NCBI GenBank assembly: GCA_950295325.1
Contig: OX485804.1
Span: forward strand, 67,430,033 to 67,494,032
Direction: 5' to 3'
Origin: Polytrichum commune
Lineage: Eukaryota; Streptophyta; Polytrichopsida; Polytrichales; Polytrichaceae
DNA length: 64,000 nucleotides
The stretch's first letter is position 1, and every line of letters starts with the position of its first letter. The notes below the pieces were generated by a model, which was not told where the DNA came from, searched no databases, and saw only the letters and a list, made by a program, of their open reading frames with translations. A program made the position numbers and the translations under genes. This document shows positions 10,948-20,887 of this stretch, in pieces.

Positions 10948-11061
10948 TCAAAGTCGCCTCGCAGTCAAAATGGTATGACACAAATCCGTTGTGGTACAAT
11001 CATGGCCGCACAGAAAGCAAAAAAAAATTGTACCTGATGTCGAATTCTAGTCATTTATGCA

Positions 11062-11620
11062 TCTACGTGGAAGTCTGAGTCATTACAAAAGACACGTGTA
11101 CCCTTGACACCTCGGCACACGCACTGAAATGTCCCACTAATGAAAGAATAAACAAAGGCTCAATGTGCTCACAGATGGCCTAAACCCGTGCACATGTCAC
11201 TAGCATGTAGTCCTTCAATAGTAACATAATAGTCGTTTCGGATACACATGGCCACATGGCGAAACCCAACGTGCTTCACGTATGCGCCATGTCATGTTTA
11301 ACAACCGGCAAATAACTACACAAGAACTCTATTTATGGACACGTGGCATTATATTAGTTGTCCACTTGTCACAATGACATGGCCAATTGACTCGGAAGCC
11401 ACGTGTTTGTTGACATGGCGTGAGAGCCAACTCAGATGATGACCCGGATGTGAGGTTGTGGCGTGGATGCCACGTCACATGATGACCTGGATGTGAGGTC
11501 GTGGCGTGAATGCCACGTAATGCCACGTGAAATCTGCGTCATAACAGTTTGTCACGTCTGCTCTACATGTTTACGACTACCATGTATGACTATAGAGTTC
11601 AGGTTCCCACGTCACGTCCC
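11062..11620. promoter_or_regulatory. Cluster of ACGT-core (G-box/ABRE-like) motifs
   Basis: Within 560 bp there are CTACGTGG (11062), ACACGTGT (about 11092), AACGTGC and CACGTA (about 11269-11280), ACACGTGGC (about 11339), CCACGTGT (about 11399), GCCACGTCAC (about 11469), GCCACGTAAT and GCCACGTGAA (11510-11530), TCACGTC (about 11551) and CCACGTCACGTCC (about 11609). Such motifs bind plant bZIP and bHLH factors. Two of them were multiplied by a 43-bp tandem duplication. The target gene is unknown; the minus-strand ORF ending upstream at 10947 is the nearest candidate. Confidence 0.35.
11438..11523. repeat. 43-bp tandem duplication
   Basis: GATGACCCGGATGTGAGG... at 11438-11480 is repeated as GATGACCTGGATGTGAGG... 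from 11481, with few mismatches. Each copy ends in GCCACGT. Confidence 0.85.
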
Positions 11621-12059
11621 CAACGACTGTCTGTCCGTTACAAGTCGTCCGTAATAACACAAAAATTAATAGTCATTGTAGTCCTCAACGACTCAAATAA
11701 CAATCATAAACAAAGTCATTTTTTGTCGATTTTGTTGTAGTGCTACATTGTCCACTGACATGGTCCAACAGATTTTTACGGTGGGAGAGGCAAAAAAAAT
11801 GCTCTAGTAGAAAAAGGCAAGGACCAATTGCAAAGGAATGTTGTTATAATAAATATCAATGAACTTTTTCGGGGGGAAGAGAGGATGAAGACAAAAGAAG
11901 ACAAGAAAATAGTCAAACTTGAATTTATTTTCAGAGTTGCCCTTTTGGGACATATATTAAAAAAGAATCAACACGTTCATTTTTTGGTGCATGGTCATTC
12001 TTCTTGGTCCACATTCGGTTTACACCCAGTGACGGGCCCAAAGGGTTTGTAAATTGATT

Positions 12060-12830
12060 TTCTAAGAAACCAGACCAATGGAAGTTGGACCATCAAGTCG
12101 GACCATGGAAAAGGCCATCTTCCATGGTCCAACTTCATGGTCCATGGTGTAAACCGGCCCTCTATTACTTATATATGTTATCATAACTAGGTACCAAACT
12201 GGCAAGCTAAAGTACTCAACACAAGTTACATGAAACAAAATGAAACCCACACGAATCTGGTATTTAAGAAATCAGACCAATGGAAGTTGGATCATCGAGT
12301 CGGACCATGGAAAAGGCCATCTTCCATGGTCCATCGTGTAAAGCGGCCCTCAATTACTTATGTTATCAGTACTGGGTACGAAACTAGCAAGCTGAAGTAC
12401 TCAACACAAGCTGAAGTACTAAACACAAGTTACATGAAACAAAATGAAACCCACACGAAACTAGTTTCTAAGAAATCAGGCCGATGAAAGTTGGACCTTC
12501 AAGTCGGACCGTGGAAAAAGGCCATCTTTCATGGTCCATGGTGTGAAGCAACCCTCAATTACTTATGTCATCATAACCGGGTACGAAACTAGCAAGCTGA
12601 AGTACTCAACACAAGTTACATGAAACAAAATGAACCCCACACGAAACTGGTTTCTAAGAAATCAGACCAATGAAAGTTGGATCATCAAGTCGGACCGTGG
12701 AAAAAGGCCATCTTCCATGGTCCATGGTGTGAAGCAACCCTCACTTACTTATGTTATCATAACCGGGTACCAAACTCGCAAGCTGAAGGACTTAACACAA
12801 GTTACATGGAACAAAATGAAAGTTGCACGA
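12060..12830. repeat. Four-copy tandem repeat, 186-204 bp unit
   Basis: The segment AAGAAATCAGACCAATGGAA and the following TCGGACCATGGAAAAGGCCA recur at about 12064, 12266, 12470 and 12656. Each unit also carries ACTCAACACAAGTTACATGA. Frames are open across units in places, but the products look like repeat translation, not protein. Confidence 0.85.
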
Positions 12831-12983
12831 GAGTGGTGGACGCTTGTGCAGCAGCAGCAGGAATCTGCTGCACATGTTCCGACAACTTTGGCACAGAAGA
12901 TGCCTGCTAAGACATTTCAGGCCTCAAATCCCTCACTGTCTGAAATGTGATTCCCAGTCAGATTGGAAGTTCAGTTGGAACTA

Positions 12984-13602
12984 CAGTCCACCCTCTATAA
13001 ATGTTACACCTGTAAGTGTTAACCCTCTCTAAATGTTAACTTTCTTCTACTCCCCACATATTGCACACTATAAATGTTAAACGTGTTAACTGTTAACAAA
13101 ATGGTACTCCCTTTTTTGTAAATTTGACTCTATAAATGTTAACGAATGAACCCACCCTCACTAGATGGGATAATTAGTGTGGTTTGCACTCTAGGAGTGT
13201 GAGGTGGAACCCATTCCATCTTATAGTGACTTGCAATCTAGTTTTGGTACCATTAGAAGGTACATGGAATCACGTTCATGTGATGTGTCCAAGTATGTGG
13301 GTTTGTTGGTGCAGATTGAGAAATATTTGCAAGTTGTGCATGCAGATGAATCTCACCAAAGAACCATTGATTCATACTTCACCCGTGATTTGTAAACTTG
13401 ATATTGAATAAAGGTTTGATTGGGTTTGCAATTTTATGAATGGTATTCTCTCACAAGGACTCTTCACAATTGCTTATATTTATAAATGTTAAGATTTGTA
13501 TATTGCTCAAAAAAGTAATTTTATAATTGTTAATTGTTAACACCTCTATAAATGTTAACTTTGATCCACTCCCGAGGGTTAACATTTATAGAGGGTAGAC
13601 TG
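12984..13602 (+). mobile_element. Pogo-like (Tc1/mariner) deletion derivative
   Basis: The ends are inverted repeats of about 23 bp, CAGTCCACCCTCTATAAATG at the left and CAGTCTACCCTCTATAAATG (reverse complement) at the right, with one mismatch. Both are flanked by TA (12982-12983 and 13603-13604), the target duplication of this superfamily. Inside each end are extra copies of CTCTATAAATGTTAAC, as expected for subterminal transposase-binding sites. The 619-bp interior keeps only the end of a transposase-like frame. Confidence 0.85.
13204..13395 (+). pseudogene. C-terminal remnant of a pogo/Tigger-type transposase
   Basis: A 63-codon frame inside the pogo-like element. It contains YSDLQSSFGTIRRYMES, VGLLVQIEKYLQVV and the ending HQRTIDSYF followed by a few residues and a stop. 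Plant CENP-B/Tigger-type transposases characteristically end with a helical region and a Q.TI..FF tail, which this matches. The catalytic domain is missing, so this copy cannot encode an active enzyme. Confidence 0.6.
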
Positions 13603-13754
13603 TAGCTAGACTAGAGAAACGTGCGGACTAAGTTATGATACAAATGCTTGATGAAATCTCTCCCCCAAGGTACGTCAGGTGCATGCTTCTACATGGTGCC
13701 CTGTGGATTGCAGGAATTGTGCCTTTCTGGGGGCTAGCTAGGCTTCGCTTTTGT

Positions 13755-13840
13755 GTAACTTAGCACCAGCTCAGTTGGCAGGCCAAGATTTCGTGTCTTG
13801 AAGAAGCATGTCGTAAGGTAGACGGTTCTTGAATGGTTAT
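13755..13840 (+). repeat. Possible tRNA-derived SINE head
   Basis: CAGCTCAGTTGGCAGGCC resembles a polymerase III A box, and GGTTCTTGAATGG about 55 bp later is a poor B box. No cloverleaf was found, so this is not a tRNA gene. T-rich sequence follows. Confidence 0.25.
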
Positions 13841-14144
13841 CTTTTTTATTTTTTTCGTTTTTTTCCCCGACTAGCTCGCGTCTCGGGTGGGGCGAACCAA
13901 CTTGTACATTGGTTTCTTGGAGGTAAGGGGTTTAGGCATCCAGCAAGGAACGGGTGTATGGGTTGGTTCACCCAAATCCCCAGGTCTCATGGGATATGAA
14001 ACGCACGTGTAGGACAAGATGATTAGCTTATTTACATCAAGGTCGTAGTCACTGACCTCGTAAGGTTTTGGAGTTTATATGAATAATGCATTCGTTATCA
14101 AAGTGAGGATTTTTGTGCTCATTGAATGGTTTCAAGTCCACCCG

Positions 14145-14290
14145 ATTGTGTTGATTATTGAACTTAGAACGGTGGTCACGTTTTATGCACACGATCCAAT
14201 TTCTTTTTAAAATTACGTTTATTTGGTATCCGTTTTTGGAGCCACACCTAATCACATACCATTGAAATGCAGGTGTTCAAATAAAGATAA
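14145..14290 (-). repeat. Dispersed G-tract family (family 1), copy 1
   Basis: Reverse complement shows the family order: GTTACTTATCTTAA-like start, a TGTGATTAGGTGTGGCTCC block, a GGATACCAAATA block, AAGAAATTGGA and TTCAATAATCAACAC. It matches copies at about 29840, 31890, 42275, 48780, 56210, 59400, 59965 and 63070. Confidence 0.65.
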
Positions 14291-15119
14291 GGGTTTGTAT
14301 GCTATACCAAATTGTCCTATTAGTGTGGATTACCATTTGTAGTTACGTGTTGCTATAACTTTCTACCAATACTTGTAGAAAACTATGCAAAAAAGAACCA
14401 TAGTCGTTTTCCCATTGCAGTTCTTTTGACCAGCCTGCTCAGCAGTCACTCAACAACAACAACATATTTGTTTGTTTGGTTTACCAACTAAAATTGTAGG
14501 AATTTGGGTGCTCATAAATTATTTATGTTGCTTGACTAAAAAGATCTTACGCTCAATAAAATTTTAAAGCAATGCGTAACTCCAAATGATAGCCCACACT
14601 CATGGGACAATTTAATGCACTTAATTCATGGCATACCCATTTAAGGTTCACAATTTTTACGTTTTTTTCTTGTTTCATATTGTAGTACTAGGTAGTCTTA
14701 AGTCTTTCCATCAAATTGATACTAACCTCTATCTTAATGAGGCCACTAGAATCTCTTACTCTAGGGAGTTAGCTTTTTGGAAACCATCTTCATGTACTTC
14801 TAGTCCCATAAGCATTTTGGCTTCCTAGACTTAGAATGAATTTCATTTCATTTCAAAACAAATACAACAAACATGATGGTGACAAAGCCTTATCAAAGTT
14901 TGTTATTTACCAATATGCCAATAATCCTACTAAAGTGAGTTATTACTATGTAACTTACTGCTCCTGCACGTGTTTGCAGTATTTGGGAAAATTGGATATC
15001 CTTTCGATACAATACTTCAAGGCCAAGAATATGCACATGCTTCTATGACCACCCAACTTGGGTGCTCCACAACTGAATTCCCAACACTTTTAAGAGGAGA
15101 ATTATTTTATGTTTAATAA
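14291..15119. other. Unassigned intergenic sequence
   Basis: AT-rich, with no coding or RNA feature I can support. A short open frame at 14836-15048 has no recognisable motif. Confidence 0.4.
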
Positions 15120-15672
15120 GGGCCGCTTTATATTAGGGCCCATTTGGAGGAGAGCCCACTTGGACTTGAAGTGGGCCTTACTTTACTCTAAATTTAGCCC
15201 TACTTTACAAAGTGGGCCGTTGAGTGGGCCTTGCAATATAAAGTCCATAGGCCCACTTGTAGGGCCCAAATTGGAAATTCCGCTTTAAAGTGGGCCTTCC
15301 AAATGGGCCTAGGGACTTTATATTGTAAGGCCCAATCCACGGCCCACTTTGTCTTAAATGAATTATGCCCTTTCTTGAACTAAAGTCATAAAGTCATAAA
15401 GTCATAAATGATTATATGACAGAAGTTGGGTGAAGTGGGCCGTAGATGTGAAGTGGGTCTCCATAAACCCTCGACCCTTTTTTTTTTTGCCTTTGGCCCA
15501 CTTTTTTCCCTCCAAAACGCCACCATGTCACCCGCCACGCAAGCTTTAGGAGAAGTGGGCCGACTCTCAATATAAAGCCCTCGGGACCATATTAGGGCCC
15601 ATTTGGGCAATCTAAGCACTCTCATTGGTTGATGCCTAGGGTTTGGAAATGGGCCCTAATATAAAGCGGCCC
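15120..15672. mobile_element. PIF/Harbinger-like (Tourist-type) MITE, 553 bp
   Basis: Perfect 26-bp terminal inverted repeats beginning GGGCCGCTTTATATTAGGGC are flanked by TAA on both sides (15117-15119 and 15673-15675), the trinucleotide target duplication of this superfamily. There is no coding capacity. The interior carries about 15 GTGGGCC or GGCCCAC words in both orientations, and a second AATATTAGGGCCCATTT-like copy near 15590. Confidence 0.85.
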
Positions 15673-18540
15673 TAACATAGCATCACAAAACCTCAAAATT
15701 CTTATGATAGAGTTAGCCACAAAGTCACCAAAAGTGGGGGAGAAAAACCCCAATTTTGGAGGAGTCTCTTATATTGCTACTTCCAATACATCCTGGGCTA
15801 GATCACATCTTCATTCGGCTAGGTCTTGCTCCTCCCACGCCTCCTTCATTGTATGGTGTGAAACATGGAGGAGATGGAAAACATATTCATGAAGTCACCC
15901 AAGTTTTCTCCTAAAATTTGCATGCTAAAGCAGTGGTTTCAAGCTTGCAAATAATAGAAGAAAACTTGAATTTCTTTCAAGCTTGCCTAGTTTTCTAGCT
16001 TGCCATAATAAGAAGAATTGATATGATTCCCATGGTAGATCCTAATGTAGATCTTAATATTAACTTTATTTTTGTGGGATTGAAAGAGTGGGTCCAAGGA
16101 GATTTACCCAACTTTCAAAAGCAATGTCTGAGACAAGACGAGCTTACAAGCTCTTAATAAAATAAGAAATAAAAAGACCAAACTCCAAGTCTGTTCTCTA
16201 TGTAAGGAATTTTGTCGACAACTTCAATGTTGAATGAATCATTACTAGCTCAATTTTCAAAAATTAACAATGAAAATATTCAAACTATGAAGGGTATGTA
16301 TCACCACAAGCCCAAAATTAAACATCGGTCACAACAAGTTTGGAGATGTGACACCGGTCATGCCATTGGTCATGTGGAGTCATGAATGTGAGAAACACTT
16401 TCCAATGTGACAATAAATGAAGAACCCAAATGATTCCATTGTACGACGTTACTAGCTTGGACCTATGTTGTCCCAACATGTTGCACCCATGCTTGTGAAT
16501 CAGTATTACGGATGAATCCGATTGCACCCATACACCATATGCCCAATGCTCGTGCTTACTCGTCATATATATGTACGTTCATGCTCGTGCTCATACCCCC
16601 CCCCCTTCCTCATGAGATGCCTTCAAACCATGGAGCACTTTAAGAAAAGAAAAGAAAATCAGAGAGTTCTTTTGGTCCTAGTACCCATGCTATGTCAGCA
16701 CATTAGCTCCATGCCTACTACCTGCTCCCTAGTATCCCCCACCATGCCCACCTTTTGCACTTGTAGTTCCCCACCTTTCCAAATTTGCTTTGTGTTTTCT
16801 TTTGTTGCATGTTTGTTTTGGGCAATAGTTTAAGGTATTGCAACCTTTTTTTTTATAATAAAGATAGTTGGACATGTGTCCATTTTTTGTAGACTCCCAC
16901 CACCATCACAAGCTCTGTCGTATAGAAATTGAAGCTTTTAGTTGAGCAATCTACTTTCCATGAATTGCAAGCCATTCAAGTTCTGCACACCAATATAGAC
17001 CTCCCACTTTTGAGTGATTCTTGCCAAAGTGTAGGGGAAGGCCTTGTAGCAAAGTCTTGTAAGTAACATATAAGTAATAAGGGCAAGCCCACCTATTGTT
17101 GTATCCATGTAACAAAATCCTCCATGATCTATCCATTTTTTACATTTTGCAGATGCGGATATAGTGCATTCTATCGATGGTTGACATATAAGTATTCAAA
17201 TCTATGTATGTATCCATATCCACATTTAAAAAATATTCTTTTCACAACAAAACTTGATAGAAGCTCATCAATTATAGCATCCTAAACTACTTTATGTAAA
17301 TGACACACATGTTAGTGGAAATGAGTCACCTTTGGATGAAACTCCAAGGGAAAACAAGGACATTGGTTGGTCATTTATGTTTGTGGTGACTATGCAGCGG
17401 TCACAAACATGCTCGTTTTGTTGGAAGATGTGGATGACCATATTCATTTTCTGTAAATATTTATGAATACGACGATGGTTGATAGCCCTCACTGCAAATT
17501 TTCCAACATAATAGAGTTATGCATAAAGCCTTCAAGTTGGCATCAAACTCCCACGGAGTTGACCGAAAACGTGAGCTTGAGAGCTTATGCATAAAGTCAC
17601 CAAAATTCCTCTTAATGTTTAAATTACCATACTCAAACAACAATGTTGGGCTATTCCAACCTGACTTTCTAGCTTGTCCTATTAGAATGGGTGGGCCAAG
17701 CTAACCTTACACATGCCAATTTCAAATTTAGGGTGGCATGTCTTACGAACATACCTCTTTTAGATCTTAAATTTCCTCAAAACTTTTGGGATGTTCCACC
17801 CAACTTTCAAACTAGGCTCCGACCCATGACAAACTAACGAGGTCTTGATACAAACAAATCTCTCAAACACAACATTACTCAAATGACGAGTCGTGTTCAA
17901 CTACCTCGACTTTAGATTCAATTCGAAGCACTAGGATTCTAACATCTAGAGGCCATATTCTCGAATCTACTGCAAGGCCCATGAACACAACTCCTTAGCT
18001 GCGTAGTGTTATGAAAAGGATCAAAACCCATGATTTCGTTTCTCTTTGAGCGACTTTACACATGACTCTCATAAATATACACTTTTTGTACTTTTCATCC
18101 GTTATCAATGGATGTGTATGTGGAGGTGGGCTTGCCGTAAGTGTTGTATATATCTATATATATACATACATGGATGGTATAAATAGTGGGCGCCAGGCAT
18201 GCTGGGGGAAAGGCCGGGTAGTTCGGTATAGAGAGAAGAGGCTCACAAGCTCCATTGCGAAGGTGGGTGGATATGAAACGAACGAGTCGCATTGAGCTTC
18301 CGGAGAACCCAACACATGCCAAGTTGGATTGGAGTAGTTCCACATCCCCCTCACACTAAAAAGGGGCTTCGGAGTAGTCTGACCCCAAATATAACACACA
18401 CACTCCCACCCTGTATAAAGGGACCGAGCTCCGAAATTCATATTCTTTAAGCCATCTAGAAGGATGCTCCCCTCCCAAAGTGCACCCCCAAGGCTAGGGC
18501 TAGCTGCCCACTAACTACTCCTATTCCTGTAGAGCCCACA
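15673..18540. other. Unassigned intergenic sequence
   Basis: No gene recognised on either strand. Short frames (for example 16522-16833 +, 16318-16566 -) lack recognisable motifs. Contains a C-run near 16587-16596 and TA-rich stretches near 18150-18170. Confidence 0.4.
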
Positions 18541-19240
18541 CTAATTCTCATAATGAGAATTAATGCGAGCCACCGTAGTTTTCAATCCATGCTAATTTTT
18601 GGTGGAGAATTAGTGTGGGTGGTTATTTGTTGTTGTGTTTCTTTTGATGTAAGGTGAGTATTTTGTGTTGGTTAGAAAGTCCTCATGAAGACTTAGGGGA
18701 AGACCCGGGGTCTTGGACCCATGGTAATTCCACCTCGAGTAGAAAAATTAATGTGGCCCATGCTAATTACTTCCGCGCCACACACACTAATAGGACTATT
18801 TGGTGTATTGTCCAAGGTGAAAACATAGTCATTTATATTACAACAAAAAAGGAAGATGGCTCTGATGTTGCTAATGGCGTGAATCATGATGTTGCTTCAT
18901 TTTCAAGCTGGTTTAAAGATGCATGTCATCCTAAAACAAACACTACAAGAATTAAAAGGGCCCTTGATGACTATTGCCTTCTTTTGAAGATTAGCACCTT
19001 GAACGGGCACAAACAAGCTGGCTAGAACCTATCCCCCCCGGGCCATACCCTGGGTTCCCACGTGGTTGGATACCCCCCACTATGATTGGGTGGATCATAG
19101 GTGGTAGGGTGCACGAAAATCAAGTGCTCAAGAAGGTCACCATCAGTACTATTATGTCCCTAGGCAGCTTAACTTTGGAGTTCTCATGGGATTTGAGTTA
19201 AGACCTTGGGTTTAGGTGACCCTTATATTACAACATGTTT
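18541..19240 (-). mobile_element. 5S rRNA-derived element, copy 1
   Basis: On the minus strand a 5S-like head lies at about 19205-19107: on the plus strand it reads GGGTGCAC, AAGAAGGTCACCATCAGTAC, AGGCAGCTTAACTTTGGAGT and CATGGGAT, in the same order as the reverse complement of plant 5S rRNA. The 5S A-box region (CTTAACT) and C-box region (GGTCACC) are recognisable but mutated. The body (about 18840-19020) carries the block GATGTTGCTAATGGCGTGAA that is also repeated in PDR intron 9 next to another 5S-like segment. This fits a 5S-derived SINE or a Cassandra-like LTR unit; the limits are uncertain. The open frame 18654-19025 lies within it and is probably not a gene. Confidence 0.6.
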
Positions 19241-20887
19241 TTCCTTCTTAAGGATTATTTAACCCTAAAATTAACATCAGAAGCCCTTAATTAGTCTAAA
19301 GTGACCCACTTAGAATGAATTAACCGCAAACTTATGGGGGCCAAGTTTGTAATACAAGTAGACTTTTACGTCTGTAATAATATTGATGGGCCAGCTCAAA
19401 GAGGTGGCCAAGTTGACTAATGACGGTAGGACCCACCTTCCGGCACCGGCCTCACCCGGCGAAACACAGGGTGACCCGATGATTCCGTCTTTGCGGCGCT
19501 CTTCTGTCAAGGGGAGACAGACTCGACATTCGGAACAATTTTAAGTGTGGATTCCAGACACGATAGATTTCGATACTTTCGCTCTTACCTTATTCCGAAC
19601 TTTCGGAGGATGATGATGAGAGTCATGTGATTCAAGGTAGAGTAGTTTCAGTGGATCACAGAGCCACTTTGTAGGCACTGTCTGGGGGTAAGAAGAAGTT
19701 GATCATAAGTAATCATCTAATGTTTGCTTGCAAGAAATTTCCTCGGCATTTTTGATTTGGAGCAGGTGGTGATCCTATCTTCTGCACAGAGAAGATTGGG
19801 TTGTGACGAACTCCCAAGATGTGGGAGGCCAGTTTTGGTTCGTTTTTACCTATGTGATTGAAGTGTTTTGCCGGTGGTTGTTGGATGGGATTAAGCTACA
19901 TGCTTGACTCATCTTTCTTTGCAGGGTTTAACTGGCTACTTGGAGGTCAGGTTTGGGAGGATCCGGAGTCTTGGTTAGTTGTGAGGCTTAACTTAAACCG
20001 TTGGGGTGGGTCGGTCGGTTTGTGATGTTGTTCAAGTGACTCGAGTCAGTGGGTTTGGTTGATTCTTGGGACTTTTGGCACAGCCTTCAGACACACTCTT
20101 TGGTACCAGCGCATGCAGTTTTTGAACATCTTGTGAATGAATGAGGGTGGTACGATGATGGCATTATTAAACAGCTTTTGGTTTCAGTAAAATAATTTGG
20201 AGATGTTCTTGAATTGGAGGGTTGGTGGTGAAACTCGAGGATGGGTGTGAGCTTGTTACAGCTAAGTAGGCATCTTGTTCTTGAAAGAATTGGTAGAGTA
20301 GTTGTTGTCAGAATTTTCGTGACCCAAATGTTTGAGTTAGTATGATATTAAGTGTAGAGGAGGCTTAAATTTGCTAAGTTCTTGCACTGGAAGACGGATT
20401 GCCTCGAAGTGTCACCAATACTTTGGTGTGGGATTGTGGGGAATTTTGTAAAGTAAAGAGGAGGAACTCATTGAATCAGGAATTTTAGAGGAAACTAGTT
20501 GGGTGTGGGGTTCAAGAAAATTGTGTGGCAGCTTCTTTTGGGGTGGGATAGATGTTGAAACTTGAAAGGTTATGGTCACAGTGTTTATCATTGATTCAGT
20601 ACTTCAGATCCCTTGGTCCGGATTTGAACACGAACATCATTACTCACCAGCTGCCTGGCCTTTCAGGGAATCTAAGCCGGCTGTGGAGCAATGAAGACAG
20701 GCCCGCGAAGTCGAGGATGTAAAACTGGAAGGAGTGGTTGGATTACTGTGATAGCGAAATAGGGAGGATTTTTCCAGACATTCAAGAAAGCCATTCGGGA
20801 CTTGATGAGTGCAGATTGCATGTAATATTAGGTCGAAGGAAGGGTGGATTCAAGGGGGTGATTCTTCGGCGTGAAGAAGGGGACTAG
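19241..20887 (+). other. Upstream and probable 5' leader region of the PDR gene
   Basis: No coding region is supported. From about 19430 the sequence becomes less AT-rich, and a leader could start there. In-frame stop TAG lies directly before the ATG at 20888, supporting that start. No clear TATA box was identified, and a leader intron cannot be excluded. Confidence 0.35.

Noticed and set aside
12230-12950. Overlapping plus-strand open frames of 77-106 codons
   Set aside because: They translate the tandem repeat units; the repeated peptides reflect repeat DNA and lack known domains.
13755-13840. tRNA gene
   Set aside because: An A-box-like sequence is present but there is no cloverleaf, no acceptor stem and only a poor B box.
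18654-19025. 123-codon open frame on the plus strand
   Set aside because: It lies within a 5S-derived repeat and its central part is the same block tandemly repeated in PDR intron 9; no protein motif.
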